Shown here piece by piece: positions 17,087-26,075 of a stretch of DNA of 64,000 bases. How positions within the stretch are numbered: position 1 is the stretch's first letter; each line of letters begins with the position of its first letter. A program made the position numbers and the translations under genes. The stretch comes from Bacteroides cellulosilyticus DSM 14838. GTDB lineage: Bacteria; Bacteroidota; Bacteroidia; Bacteroidales; Bacteroidaceae. The stretch covers positions 8,694 through 72,693 of the forward strand of contig NZ_EQ973489.1 of NCBI RefSeq assembly GCF_000158035.1, in the 5' to 3' direction. Below the pieces are notes generated by a model. It saw nothing but the letters and a program-made list of their open reading frames with translations. It searched no databases and was not told where the DNA came from.

Positions 17087-18193
17087 ATGAAGAAAATATT
17101 ATTTCTAACAGCTTTTGTTCCGAATGAAGCTGCTGCTGCCGAGAAAAATACGAAAATTATGTTAGATGATTTAGGACGTTTTTATCTAGTTGATTTAGTA
17201 TATTTCAAGTATGATATAGATGAATCTTACATTCCAACACACAAAAATGTACGAGTTCTTCGAGTTTGTAAAAATTCTGTTTTGGTCAAATTTTTGAATG
17301 TACTTCTATTCCCATTTATTCATCCCATGTTTTCAGTTAGATTTAATTGGAGCATTTTTAAATGGGTAAAAAAACGAATTAAAGAAGATAATTATTCAGC
17401 AATTATTTGTGATCACAGTCAGATGTTTCTTTATGCGAAGTTTCTTGAAAAATCTATTCCTAAGATTCTCCTTTCTCATGATATTATAGCTCAGCGTGTA
17501 GGTAGAACCTCAAATTCATTTGTTAAATTTTTATGTGCTAAATCTGAAAGCTATTGTTTAAATGTAAAGAATGCACACATATTTTCCTTCAGTCAAAAAG
17601 ATTGTAATCTTATATCTGACTTGTATCATAAAGATGCAAATTTATGCCTTGATTATATTGACGAGAAGGTTGTTTCAGCTATTCCCACTTGCATTACTAA
17701 TGAATTTATTTTTATAGGAAAATGGAGCCGTGCGGATAATTTAGATGGTGTATTGTGGTTTTTTAAAACTGTGGTTCCTCATATCACAGAAACTGTTGAA
17801 ATTTCGATTATAGGAAAAGAGTTCCCTAAAGAACGGATTGAGAATAAAAACCATAAGGTTAAAGTAAACATATTAGGTTTTGTGGATAATCCATATCCAA
17901 GAATAGCTAACTGTAAAGCGGTTTTATCGCCGTTATTTACAGGGGCTGGGATAAAAGTGAAAGTGGTTGAAGCCTTGGCTTGCGGAGTACCAGTAATAGG
18001 TACAGATATAGCATTTGAAGGAATAAGCTCTGATTATAAGTCGTTTATGATTGCCTCTAATACTCCGGATGTCTTTTTAAAGACAATGAAAGAAGTGAAT
18101 ATTTCGCTTGCTGATAGAGTTGAAATGAAAAAAAAGTTTTTGAATGGTTATCAGTCGGAAACGATTCCTAATTTTTTGAATAATAATCTGTAA
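17087..18193 (+). CDS. Glycosyltransferase, GT4-like
   Basis: A GT-B-fold transferase of 368 residues counted from the ATG at 17087. A longer frame from 17036 would run back into gmhB, while the product from 17087 begins MKKILFLTAFVPNEAAAAEK, a normal GT4 opening. The C-terminal half carries EFIFIGKWSRADNLDGVLWF and GAGIKVKVVEALACGVPVIGTDIAFEG, the GT4 donor-binding segment. It adds a sugar of the repeat unit, with unknown donor. It directly follows the heptose genes and ends one base before the TTG of the next frame. Confidence 0.85.
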   Translation: MKKILFLTAFVPNEAAAAEKNTKIMLDDLGRFYLVDLVYFKYDIDESYIPTHKNVRVLRVCKNSVLVKFLNVLLFPFIHPMFSVRFNWSIFKWVKKRIKEDNYSAIICDHSQMFLYAKFLEKSIPKILLSHDIIAQRVGRTSNSFVKFLCAKSESYCLNVKNAHIFSFSQKDCNLISDLYHKDANLCLDYIDEKVVSAIPTCITNEFIFIGKWSRADNLDGVLWFFKTVVPHITETVEISIIGKEFPKERIENKNHKVKVNILGFVDNPYPRIANCKAVLSPLFTGAGIKVKVVEALACGVPVIGTDIAFEGISSDYKSFMIASNTPDVFLKTMKEVNISLADRVEMKKKFLNGYQSETIPNFLNNNL

Positions 18194-18202
18194 TTGCTGT
18201 TT

Positions 18203-19165
18203 ATGGAAAAGATTTTAATAACAGGCGGCAGTGGCTTTATAGGTACCAATCTGATAGCTTATCTTCTAATAAAGAATACATACTGTCTTTTAAATCTGGA
18301 TAGAGAAATGCCTAAAATAACTGAACATCAGTCTATTTGGAAACAAGTTGATTTATGTGATAAGGATGCACTTAAGAAGATTGTGATCGATTTTTCACCA
18401 GAATATGTTATTCATTTAGCAGCTCGCACGGACTTACGAGGAAAAGAGTTAAAAGATTACGATACAAATATGTTGGGAGTATCCAATTTGCTTGATGTAT
18501 TGGAGTTAATTCCAAATTTGAAGCGGGTTATATTTGCTTCTTCTATGTATGTATGTATTCCTGGTTATATGCCGAAGAGCTTTGAAGATTATGCTCCGCA
18601 TACACTTTATGGTGAAAGTAAAGTGGAAACTGAAAAACGTATTAAAGAGAAGAATCCTAAATATACTTGGTCTATTATACGTCCTACGTCTATTTGGGGA
18701 CCATGGTTTGGAGAACCTTATGATAAGTTCTTTCGTATTGTACTAAATCGTATGTATTTTCATATGGGTAAACGGGCATGTGAAAAAACGTATGGCTATA
18801 TTGATAATGCAATATATCAGATTTTGTCTATATTAAAAGCACCAGAAGAAAAGGTAATGCGTAAAGTGTTTTATTTAGGTGACTATGAGAGTTATGATAT
18901 CACAGAGTGGGCAAATGAAATAGCTACTTGTATAGGTATTAAGATACCAAGAATTCCCTACTTTTTATTTGTATTGGCAGGTTGGTTAGGTGATGTTCTG
19001 AAGTTATTTGGAATAGCATTTCCAATGACTAGTTTTCGCCTAAAAAATATGACTACAGATAATGTACATAATCTGGAACCGATTCGGAAAATTGCTCCTG
19101 AATTACCTACAAGCCGCCAAGAAGGTAATAAAAAAACTATAGAGTGGATTAACTCGCAAAAATAG
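18203..19165 (+). CDS. NAD(P)-dependent sugar epimerase/dehydratase (extended SDR)
   Basis: A roughly 320-residue extended short-chain dehydrogenase. It has the Rossmann motif ILITGGSGFIGTNLIAYLL at the start, VIHLAARTDLRG, and the catalytic Ser and Tyr-x3-Lys (IFASSMYVC, LYGESKVETEK). The family covers 4-epimerases, dehydratases and 4-reductases of nucleotide sugars, and I cannot pick the reaction. Start: the ATG at 18203 gives MEKILITGG, preferred over an in-frame TTG at 18194. It lies between two glycosyltransferase genes and may tailor one of the capsule sugars. Confidence 0.85.
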   Translation: MEKILITGGSGFIGTNLIAYLLIKNTYCLLNLDREMPKITEHQSIWKQVDLCDKDALKKIVIDFSPEYVIHLAARTDLRGKELKDYDTNMLGVSNLLDVLELIPNLKRVIFASSMYVCIPGYMPKSFEDYAPHTLYGESKVETEKRIKEKNPKYTWSIIRPTSIWGPWFGEPYDKFFRIVLNRMYFHMGKRACEKTYGYIDNAIYQILSILKAPEEKVMRKVFYLGDYESYDITEWANEIATCIGIKIPRIPYFLFVLAGWLGDVLKLFGIAFPMTSFRLKNMTTDNVHNLEPIRKIAPELPTSRQEGNKKTIEWINSQK

Positions 19166-19169
19166 AATA

Positions 19170-19940
19170 ATGTCTTTAAAAGTATCTATTATCACCTCCT
19201 GTTACAATCGGGAAATTACTATCCAAAGTGCCATTGAAAGTGTTTTAAGCCAAGACTATCCTTATATTGAGTATATAATTGTAGATGGGGCTTCGAAGGA
19301 TGGCTCAATGTCAATTATAAATAAATATAGCGATCGTATAGCAACAATTATTTGCGAGCCTGATAGAGGAATGTATGAAGCTATAAATAAAGGTATAAGG
19401 GTTGCAACTGGCGATATTATCGGTTTGCTACATTCAGATGATTTCTTCTATGCGAAGGATACAATTAGTCAAATAGTAGCTGAATATGAAAAGACCAATG
19501 CTGATCTTATTTATGGGAATGGTCTTTTTGTCGATTTTAATAATACATCTCTTATTGTGCGTAATTGGATTAGTGGAATCTATACAAAATCTAAGGTGCG
19601 AAGGGGATGGTTACCATTGCATCCCACGGTATACATTCGCCGTGAATGTTTTGGTAAATGGGGACTCTATGATGAAAGTTTTAAGATTGCGGCAGATTCT
19701 GATTTTCTAGTTCGTTATTTGTATGAAACAAATATAAAAGTAGCTTATTTGAATGAATATATTGTGCGTATGCGTATGGGTGGTCTCTCTACAGATCGCA
19801 AAAGAATGAAACAAAAATGGAGGGAAGATTTTAAGTTGTACCGTTCTCATGGTTTTAATCCTTATTGGGCATTAGGATTAAAAATAGCAAGTAAAATACC
19901 ACAATTTATTCAGGCAAAATTTATGAATAGAAGGGATTAA
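19170..19940 (+). CDS. Glycosyltransferase, GT2 family
   Basis: A 256-residue GT-A-fold transferase. It has VSIITSCYNREITIQSAIES, YIIVDGASKDGSM and the acidic metal-binding segment GLLHSDDFFYA. The C-terminal portion (GGLSTDRKRMKQKWREDF) is common in WcaA/WfgS-like capsule GT2 enzymes of Bacteroides. The donor is unknown. It starts 4 bases after the epimerase gene. Its last 4 bases overlap a possible small antisense frame. Confidence 0.9.
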   Translation: MSLKVSIITSCYNREITIQSAIESVLSQDYPYIEYIIVDGASKDGSMSIINKYSDRIATIICEPDRGMYEAINKGIRVATGDIIGLLHSDDFFYAKDTISQIVAEYEKTNADLIYGNGLFVDFNNTSLIVRNWISGIYTKSKVRRGWLPLHPTVYIRRECFGKWGLYDESFKIAADSDFLVRYLYETNIKVAYLNEYIVRMRMGGLSTDRKRMKQKWREDFKLYRSHGFNPYWALGLKIASKIPQFIQAKFMNRRD

Positions 19941-20044
19941 TATTTTTCCCTATTGTTAATCCGTAGTATAAAAAAGAAGGCGGATGCTAACCACGCAAGA
20001 AAGAATAAAAAGAAGCGTTCAAAAAAAGATGTTTTATGTGTCAT
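19937..20044 (-). CDS. Possible 35-residue antisense membrane microprotein
   Basis: A short ATG-initiated frame runs against the operon in the 151-base gap before the YjbH gene. It starts MTHKTSFFERFFLFFLAWL, continues with a hydrophobic stretch (ASAFFFIL) and ends in basic and polar residues, so it looks like a single-helix membrane peptide. On the same strand a TATTTTTG -7-like element (20061-20068 in plus coordinates) lies where it could give a leader of about 10 bases. No family is recognised, and an AT-rich chance frame is possible. Confidence 0.25.
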   Translation of the reverse strand: MTHKTSFFERFFLFFLAWLASAFFFILRINNREKY

Positions 20045-20091
20045 ATAATTTTATTTGTGGCAAAAATACGACAAATATATAATAATCTAAA

Positions 20092-20892
20092 ATGAGAAAG
20101 TTCTTATTTCTGTTATTTCTAATCCTGTTTTTCAAAATTGATGTGTATGGACAGTTTGCTTATGGTACGACTGGACTTTTGCATATGCCTACTGCTGAAA
20201 TGCAGAAAGATAAGACTTTTATGTTTGGTGGCAGTGTCTTAAATCCTGAAACATTGCCTTCTAAAGAATGGTGGGGAAATTACTATACTTTTAATTATTA
20301 TCTGAATATTACAATATTTCCTTGGTTGGAAGTTGGGTATAATTGTGTTTTAGTAAAGGGAAAACCTGGAATCTATCATTGGCCGGAGCAGACTTATGGG
20401 AAGTTTGTTAACCAGGATCGTTCATTTCATGGGAGGTTGAGGGTTTGGAAAGAAGGATGGTGGAAAGATTGGACACCACAAATTGTGATAGGCGCCAATG
20501 ACCCGACTACGGGTAGTTGGGAGGGGGGCTCATCCAGCGATGACCAACGATACAATGGTTTTTTCTGTCGTTATTATGTTGCATTGACGAAACATATAGA
20601 GTTTGCAGATTATGGTACTTTGGGAGGTCATGCTGCCTATGTTTATAATAGGAAAGAAATAAATCATTTGAACGGTCCTGCTCTAGGTGCTAATTATCGT
20701 TTTTGTCTACCTGAAATATCTTTCTTGAATAAGATTTTAAATGGAGTTAATCTTATGATTGAATATGATTCAAAGCAGGTGAATATAGGAGGTTGTTACT
20801 CTTTTTGGAAAGACCGCATTAATATTTATGGAGAGTTGTATAAGTGTATACATCCATCTGTGGGGTTGAATTTTAAAATCTGTTTGAAATAA
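20092..20892 (+). CDS. YjbH-domain outer-membrane protein
   Basis: A 266-residue exported protein with a signal peptide ([20 protein letters not shown], cleavage near GQF). It then shows the YjbH-family opening [21 protein letters not shown] and alternating, aromatic-rich strands typical of a small beta-barrel. YjbH-type proteins accompany exopolysaccharide export systems in many Gram-negative bacteria and are common inside Bacteroides capsule loci; a role in outer-membrane secretion is inferred. It is shorter than the E. coli protein and seems to be one YjbH domain only. It precedes gmd by 31 bases. Confidence 0.75.
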   Translation: MRKFLFLLFLILFFKIDVYGQFAYGTTGLLHMPTAEMQKDKTFMFGGSVLNPETLPSKEWWGNYYTFNYYLNITIFPWLEVGYNCVLVKGKPGIYHWPEQTYGKFVNQDRSFHGRLRVWKEGWWKDWTPQIVIGANDPTTGSWEGGSSSDDQRYNGFFCRYYVALTKHIEFADYGTLGGHAAYVYNRKEINHLNGPALGANYRFCLPEISFLNKILNGVNLMIEYDSKQVNIGGCYSFWKDRINIYGELYKCIHPSVGLNFKICLK

Positions 20893-20923
20893 ATCAAAGT
20901 TTTATATAACATCATTGATTATT

Positions 20924-22009
20924 ATGAGAAAAGTAGCATTAATTACCGGCATTACCGGTCAAGATGGCTCCTATCTGGCCGAGTTTCTAATAGAAAAAGG
21001 ATATGAGGTTCACGGCATTCTTCGTCGTTCTTCATCATTTAATACATCCCGAATAGAACATCTCTACTTGGATGAATGGGTCCGAGACATGAAAAAAAAT
21101 CGTTTGGTAAATCTTCATTGGGGGGATATGACAGATAGTAGTTCGTTGATACGTATTATTAGCGATGTCCATCCGACAGAAATCTATAATCTTGCTGCGC
21201 AGAGCCATGTAAAGGTGTCTTTTGATGTACCGGAATATACAGCAGAAGCTGATGCAGTAGGTACGCTTCGACTGTTGGAAGCCGTACGCATATGTGGCTT
21301 GGAACGTACTTGTCGTATTTATCAAGCTTCTACTTCGGAGTTATTCGGTAAAGTGCAGGAAGTACCGCAAAAAGAAACGACCCCATTTTATCCGCGTAGT
21401 CCTTACGGTGTTGCCAAACAATATGGTTTTTGGATAACTAAGAACTATCGCGAAAGCTATGATATGTTTGCCGTGAACGGCATCTTGTTTAATCATGAGA
21501 GTGAACGTCGTGGCGAGACTTTTGTGACTCGTAAGATAACATTGGCTGCTGCCCGTATCAAACAAGGTTTTCAAGATAAGCTTTATTTGGGCAATCTGGA
21601 CTCATTGCGCGACTGGGGGTATGCAAAGGATTATGTGGAATGTATGTGGCTTATCCTTCAGCATGATACACCAGAGGATTTTGTAATTGCTACAGGTGAA
21701 ATGCATACAGTTCGTGAATTTGCAACCCTAGCCTTCCGGCATTTGGATATAGAATTAAAATGGGAGGGGACAGGCGTTAATGAAAAAGGTGTTGATGTTT
21801 CTACCGGTAAGATTCTGGTGGAGGTCGATCCTAAATATTTTCGTCCTTGCGAAGTAGAACAACTTTTGGGTGATCCGACTAAGGCTAAGACTTTGTTAGG
21901 TTGGAATCCGACGAAAACATCGTTTGAACAGCTGGTTCAGATAATGGTGAATCACGACATGAACTTTGTGAAGAAGCTTCACCTGAAAGCGCGACTCGAC
22001 AAAGAATAA
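20924..22009 (+). CDS. gmd: GDP-mannose 4,6-dehydratase (possibly GDP-heptose acting)
   Basis: An extended SDR of 361 residues. It has [20 protein letters not shown] (GxxGxxG), [36 protein letters not shown], the catalytic Ser-Tyr-Lys set ([22 protein letters not shown]) and the substrate loop [17 protein letters not shown]. The standard reaction makes GDP-4-keto-6-deoxy-mannose, feeding fcl next door to GDP-L-fucose. Because this locus also makes GDP-heptose, a 4,6-dehydratase for that sugar is an alternative, as in Campylobacter capsule pathways. Motifs do not separate the two. The ATG at 20924 is chosen over an in-frame TTG at 20915. Confidence 0.92.
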   Translation: MRKVALITGITGQDGSYLAEFLIEKGYEVHGILRRSSSFNTSRIEHLYLDEWVRDMKKNRLVNLHWGDMTDSSSLIRIISDVHPTEIYNLAAQSHVKVSFDVPEYTAEADAVGTLRLLEAVRICGLERTCRIYQASTSELFGKVQEVPQKETTPFYPRSPYGVAKQYGFWITKNYRESYDMFAVNGILFNHESERRGETFVTRKITLAAARIKQGFQDKLYLGNLDSLRDWGYAKDYVECMWLILQHDTPEDFVIATGEMHTVREFATLAFRHLDIELKWEGTGVNEKGVDVSTGKILVEVDPKYFRPCEVEQLLGDPTKAKTLLGWNPTKTSFEQLVQIMVNHDMNFVKKLHLKARLDKE

Positions 22010-22019
22010 AAAGTTGGTA

Positions 22020-23126
22020 ATGCTTGACAGGACTGTGAAAATATATGTGGCCGGGCATCGAGGGCTTGTAGGTTCGGCCATTTGGAATAACTTAAAACAA
22101 CGTGGCTATGACAATCTGGTAGGCTATAGCCATGAAGAATTGGACCTTTTAGATAGTGTAGCCGTGAAACGCTTTTTTGATGAGGAACGACCGGATGTTG
22201 TTGTGCTGGCTGCTGCTCATGTAGGTGGAATTATGGCTAATCTGCAATATCGTGCAGATTTTATTTATAAGAATTTGCAGATACAACAGAATGTGATAGG
22301 GGAGAGTTTCCGCCATGGGGTGAAGAAACTCCTTTTTCTCGGTTCTACTTGTATTTATCCTTGTGAAACTCGACAGCCCATGTGTGAGGATAGTTTATTA
22401 TCGTCTCCACTAGAATATACTAATGAACCTTATGCCATTGCAAAGATTGCCGGATTGAAAATGTGCGAGAGTTTCAATATTCAGTATGGTACAAACTATA
22501 TAGCTGTCATGCCGACTAATCTCTATGGACCGAATGATAACTTCCATCTGGAAAATAGCCATGTGCTTCCTGCTATAATTCGTAAGATTTATCTGGCTAA
22601 GTGTTTGAGTGAAGGTGACTGGAATGCAGTTCGTAATGATATCAACTTTCGACCAGTTGAAGGCATTAATGGTGATAATAGTGATGAGGATATTCTTGTT
22701 CGACTAGCTAAGTTTGGTATAACTCCTGATGCTGTAACCCTTTGGGGGAGTGGTACTCCTATGCGTGAATTTCTTTGGAGTGAGGATATGGCGGATGCTA
22801 GTGTATATGTGCTTTTGAATGTGGATTTTAAAGATACATATGCTTCCACACTGAAGGACATTCGTAATAGCCATATCAATGTGGGGACTGGAAAGGAATT
22901 GAGTATAAAAGATGTTGCCGGTAAAGTCATACGTGAGATTGGTTTCAAGGGAGAGCTTTGCTGGGATACTTCGAAGCCTGATGGAACATTACGGAAATTG
23001 ACAGACGTAACGAAGTTACATAATTTGGGATGGCATCACAAGGTAGAGATTGATGAAGGTATTCATCGGTTGTATCAGTGGTATCTGGAGGGATTGCAGA
23101 GTTTGAATATGCCAGAAAAAAGGTGA
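22020..23126 (+). CDS. fcl: GDP-L-fucose synthase / GDP-4-keto-6-deoxy-sugar epimerase-reductase
   Basis: It normally 3,5-epimerises and 4-reduces GDP-4-keto-6-deoxy-mannose to GDP-L-fucose. The N-terminus IYVAGHRGLVGSAIW is the typical Rossmann motif. AAAHVGGIMANLQYRADF and the catalytic LGSTCIYP, then EYTNEPYAIAKIAG, give the Ser and Tyr-x3-Lys. The protein is longer (about 369 residues) than the usual 310-320, with an inserted segment near residues 195-225 (DWNAVRNDINFRPVEGINGD), a form common in Bacteroides. It starts 10 bases after gmd at the ATG 22020; a TTG at 22014 is less likely. Confidence 0.92.
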   Translation: MLDRTVKIYVAGHRGLVGSAIWNNLKQRGYDNLVGYSHEELDLLDSVAVKRFFDEERPDVVVLAAAHVGGIMANLQYRADFIYKNLQIQQNVIGESFRHGVKKLLFLGSTCIYPCETRQPMCEDSLLSSPLEYTNEPYAIAKIAGLKMCESFNIQYGTNYIAVMPTNLYGPNDNFHLENSHVLPAIIRKIYLAKCLSEGDWNAVRNDINFRPVEGINGDNSDEDILVRLAKFGITPDAVTLWGSGTPMREFLWSEDMADASVYVLLNVDFKDTYASTLKDIRNSHINVGTGKELSIKDVAGKVIREIGFKGELCWDTSKPDGTLRKLTDVTKLHNLGWHHKVEIDEGIHRLYQWYLEGLQSLNMPEKR

Positions 23127-23149
23127 ACTCTTGAAATGAATATAGAAGA

Positions 23150-23722
23150 ATGGAAATAATAAAAACAGAGATAGACGGTGTGGTGATTATTGAACCCCGT
23201 ATTTTTTGTGACGAGAGAGGCTATTTTTTCGAATCATTCTCACAACTAGAATTTGATGAGAAAGTTATGCCCATAAACTTTGTACAAGATAATGAGAGTA
23301 TGTCCAGTTATGGTGTGATGCGCGGGCTTCATTTTCAGAAGATGCCTTACACTCAGAGTAAATTGGTACGATGTGTAAAAGGCGCAGTTTTGGATGTAGC
23401 AGTGGATATCCGCAAAGGAAGTCCGACCTACGGGCAGCATGTGGCTGTGGAATTATCTGAGGATAATCATCGTCAGTTTTTTATACCTCGTGGCTTTGCA
23501 CATGGCTTTTCTGTACTCACGGAAATAGCCGTTTTCCAGTACAAGTGTGATAATTTTTATGCTCCTCAGGCGGATGGTGGTATTCAGCTGATTGATGGAA
23601 GTTTGGGCATTGATTGGCGAATACCGACCAACAAGGTTATTCTGAGTGAAAAAGATTTGAAGCATCCTCTGTTGGCTGAATATGATTCTCCCTTTGATTA
23701 CAATACAAATTTATACAAATGA
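23150..23722 (+). CDS. rfbC: RmlC-type nucleotide-sugar 3,5-epimerase
   Basis: A 190-residue cupin very like dTDP-4-dehydrorhamnose 3,5-epimerase. It has PRIFCDERGYFFESF, FVQDNESMSSYGVMRGLHFQ (catalytic His), FIPRGFAHGF and FQYKCDNFYAPQAD (catalytic Tyr). Sequence alone suggests the standard dTDP-rhamnose enzyme, but rmlA, rmlB and rmlD are absent from this window. It follows gmd-fcl by 23 bases, so it is either completing a dTDP-rhamnose pathway encoded elsewhere or acting on a GDP-6-deoxy-4-keto sugar made here. Catalytic residues are intact. Confidence 0.9.
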   Translation: MEIIKTEIDGVVIIEPRIFCDERGYFFESFSQLEFDEKVMPINFVQDNESMSSYGVMRGLHFQKMPYTQSKLVRCVKGAVLDVAVDIRKGSPTYGQHVAVELSEDNHRQFFIPRGFAHGFSVLTEIAVFQYKCDNFYAPQADGGIQLIDGSLGIDWRIPTNKVILSEKDLKHPLLAEYDSPFDYNTNLYK

Positions 23723-23815
23723 TGAATAATCATCAGGCAATTAAGCAACACGTAAAGACCGTATAAAACTAACGTAGGATAATATCCTCACTTTCTTAAT
23801 AAAAACGTACTTACT

Positions 23816-25222
23816 ATGAAACCGCTGACTTCTGATCGGGCAGAATCTATCCGCGACGTCGCCATATTTGGTGACTTTCTGCTGTTAAACTTCTCGATGC
23901 TGGCAGTATATTTTCTATTGAAAATGGTAAATGTGCCGGCTGTTGCTTTTCCATTTAAAACCTATCTGGTAATGTCAAATCTGTGTTACGTGCCTTGTAT
24001 TTCAATTTTTAAAGTGATTTTGCATTATCGGATTGTTCGTCCTGAACAAATTGTAGGTCGTTTGCTAGGAACTGTGACTTTGCATATCGTAGTGTTTTTA
24101 ACAGCGCTGGCTTTAATAAAAGTTGGAAATTTTTCCCGTATTTATCTTTTGTCTTTTTATCTGTTGTTCCTGCCTTTACTCGTCGGCTGGAGATTGACTC
24201 TAAGACATATAGTGAAACTTGTTCGCAAACATGGAAAAAATGTACGCACGGTTGTATTGGTAGGTGGAGGTGATAATATGGCCGAACTTTATCAGGTACT
24301 AAGTGATGTGACTTATGGGTATAGAGTAAAGAAAGTCTTTTTTGCGAAGGATGGGGTAGAGGGAGACACATTGTCTGAATCTTTCTGTCGAGCAGAAATG
24401 CAAAGGTTGAAGGAATGGCTTTCTGAGAATGAAGTTCAGGAATTATATTGTGGTCTTTCTGCTGTGTACAAGGATGATATTTTATCTATTATTCGTTATT
24501 GTGAAAATAATCTGATCCGCTTTTATAGTGTACCTTCTCTTCGCAATTATGTGAAACGGCAGTTGCAGTTGACTTTACTGGGGGATGTGCCTGTGCTGTC
24601 TATTCGATGTGAGCCTTTGCAGAAACCTATGAACCGTTGGATGAAAAGGTGTTTTGATTTACTATGTTCTTCTTTGTTTCTGATAACTGTCTTTCCGATA
24701 TTATATATTGTTGTGGGAACGATCATTAAAATCACTTCTCCGGGACCTATCTTTTTCAAGCAGGACCGTAACGGTGAAAATGGGGAGATCTTTCAGTGTT
24801 ATAAGTTCCGCTCGATGAAAGTGAACAAGGATTCTGATAAGATTCAGGCTACGAAGAATGATCCGCGCAAGACAAAATTCGGTAACTTCTTAAGAAAGAG
24901 TAATCTGGATGAGATGCCCCAATTTATCAATGTCTTTAAAGGGGAAATGTCTCTTGTAGGTCCTCGTCCCCATATGTTGAAGCATACAGAAGAATATTCC
25001 CAGCTGGTGGATAAATATATGATGCGTCATTTGGTGAAACCCGGCATTACGGGCTGGGCACAAGTGACAGGCTTTCGCGGAGAGACTAAAAAGGTATCTC
25101 AGATGGAAGGACGTGTGAAACGTGATCTTTGGTACATTGAGAATTGGACTTTCTTGCTGGACCTTCGTATTATGGTGATGACAGTGGTGAATATGTTCCG
25201 TGGAGAAAAGAATGCTTATTGA
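23816..25222 (+). CDS. WbaP/WcaJ-like undecaprenyl-phosphate sugar phosphotransferase
   Basis: It starts each repeat unit by moving a sugar phosphate to undecaprenyl phosphate in the inner membrane. The 468-residue protein has four N-terminal helices (about 15-125), a CoA-binding-like middle domain (RTVVLVGGGDNMAELY), a further hydrophobic segment (about 280-305), and the conserved catalytic C-terminus: KRCFDLLCSSLFL, GPIFFKQDRNGENGEIFQCY, KFRSMKVN, RKSNLDEMPQFINVFKGEMS, VGPRPHMLKH, GITGWAQVTGFRGET. All signature motifs are intact. It is near the end of the capsule operon and overlaps the small gene that follows. Confidence 0.92.
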   Translation: MKPLTSDRAESIRDVAIFGDFLLLNFSMLAVYFLLKMVNVPAVAFPFKTYLVMSNLCYVPCISIFKVILHYRIVRPEQIVGRLLGTVTLHIVVFLTALALIKVGNFSRIYLLSFYLLFLPLLVGWRLTLRHIVKLVRKHGKNVRTVVLVGGGDNMAELYQVLSDVTYGYRVKKVFFAKDGVEGDTLSESFCRAEMQRLKEWLSENEVQELYCGLSAVYKDDILSIIRYCENNLIRFYSVPSLRNYVKRQLQLTLLGDVPVLSIRCEPLQKPMNRWMKRCFDLLCSSLFLITVFPILYIVVGTIIKITSPGPIFFKQDRNGENGEIFQCYKFRSMKVNKDSDKIQATKNDPRKTKFGNFLRKSNLDEMPQFINVFKGEMSLVGPRPHMLKHTEEYSQLVDKYMMRHLVKPGITGWAQVTGFRGETKKVSQMEGRVKRDLWYIENWTFLLDLRIMVMTVVNMFRGEKNAY

Positions 25223-25457
25223 TATGAATTATAAAGAAATAGATACGCAGCGTATCATTGACTATATAGGGACGTTTGCTAATGGAGTTTCGGTGGATGA
25301 TATCATTTTGCACTCCGGTGCCGATAAATTAAGGGTATATCCTGCTCTGTTTGAGTTGGAGCAAAGCGGATGGCTGGAAGTGTTGGAAAGAGAAGAACTA
25401 GGAGCTCCCTCAATGGTCCGTAAGAAGAAGGTTGAAGAGAAGAAAAATGACAGGTAA
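25212..25457 (+). CDS. Small predicted winged-helix protein
   Basis: An 81-residue protein whose middle (IIDYIGTFANGVSVDDIILH, then LRVYPALFELEQSGWLEVLE) has the helix-turn-helix plus wing outline of small winged-helix domains such as those at the end of DprA. The C-terminus is very charged (VRKKKVEEKKNDR). The function is unknown; DNA binding or a regulatory role in the locus is a guess from the fold. The start could be GTG 25200, ATG 25212 or ATG 25224; all but the last overlap the transferase gene. It is the last gene before the operon terminator. Confidence 0.6.
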   Translation: MLIDMNYKEIDTQRIIDYIGTFANGVSVDDIILHSGADKLRVYPALFELEQSGWLEVLEREELGAPSMVRKKKVEEKKNDR

Positions 25458-25480
25458 CAGCGGTTACTTTGTTTTAGGCG

Positions 25481-25524
25481 GCAGCCGGGATTGCTCTATA
25501 AAAGGAGTGGTTCCGGCTGTTTTG
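25481..25524 (+). terminator. Intrinsic terminator of the capsule operon
   Basis: A GC-rich stem (CAGCCGG pairing with CCGGCTG, extended by partly paired flanks around a TATAAA loop) is followed directly by TTTT. It lies 24 bases after the last capsule gene and ends the operon on the + strand. Confidence 0.75.
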
Positions 25525-25676
25525 ATAATAATGGACTATAGAAATGTAAGCATCCGTTCAAGTTCCCGTTGTGTGCGGTTATAGTTAAGTCCATAAGAAG
25601 TATATAGTAAAGTTTGAAAAGTCTCTAAGTCTTTAACTTAGCGGTAATTTATTAAATGTTAAAAATAAGATAAAGT

Positions 25677-25718
25677 AGAAATAATTCCCAAAAACATGGA
25701 ATTATTTCTGTATTTTTG
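25677..25718 (+). promoter_or_regulatory. Palindromic operator overlapping the toxin-antitoxin promoter
   Basis: A perfect 12-base inverted repeat, AGAAATAATTCC (25677-25688) and GGAATTATTTCT (25698-25709), is separated by 9 bases. It is followed two bases later by TATTTTTG (25711-25718), a Bacteroides -7 element. The operator would cover the -33 to -7 region. Autorepression by the XRE-domain antitoxin encoded downstream is the natural reading, as in HigBA systems. The repeat is seen; binding is inferred. Confidence 0.7.
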
Positions 25719-25741
25719 TGCTAGAAATTAAGAATAAACCG

Positions 25742-26059
25742 ATGGAAATATCTTTCGATGATAAAGACTTAGAGGAACTTATTTTTACAGGAAAGAATCG
25801 TAAATATAAAAAGCTCTCTAAGGATAAGGTATTTATGAAAGCCTTGGTTGATGTGTACAACTATATGAATGCAGTAAGTTGTGTCAAGGATTTGCAACCC
25901 TATAGCTTCTTGCATTATGAAGTGCTGAAACATATAGGTCTAAGTTCTGTTAGAATAATGAATGGAAGGGTTGAGCGTCTATTATTTGCAGAATATGAAA
26001 ATGGAATCAGAATAACCATAATTGAATTAAATGAAACGCATTATGGAAGAAAAAAATGA
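25742..26059 (+). CDS. higB: HigB-type RelE-superfamily toxin
   Basis: A 105-residue protein with the HigB/GraT outline: MEISFDDKDLEELIFTGKNR at the start, LQPYSFLHYEVLKHIGLSSV in the middle, NGRVERLLFAEYENGIRITI, and a C-terminal HYG ending. The family are ribosome-dependent mRNA interferases. The toxin-first order followed by an HTH antitoxin is typical of HigBA. The ATG at 25742 is preferred over GTG 25718, which lies inside the -7 element. Its end overlaps a possible early start of the antitoxin frame and encloses much of the antitoxin's ribosome binding site, consistent with coupled expression. Confidence 0.85.
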   Translation: MEISFDDKDLEELIFTGKNRKYKKLSKDKVFMKALVDVYNYMNAVSCVKDLQPYSFLHYEVLKHIGLSSVRIMNGRVERLLFAEYENGIRITIIELNETHYGRKK

Positions 26060-26075
26060 AAGGAGAGTGCCGTTT

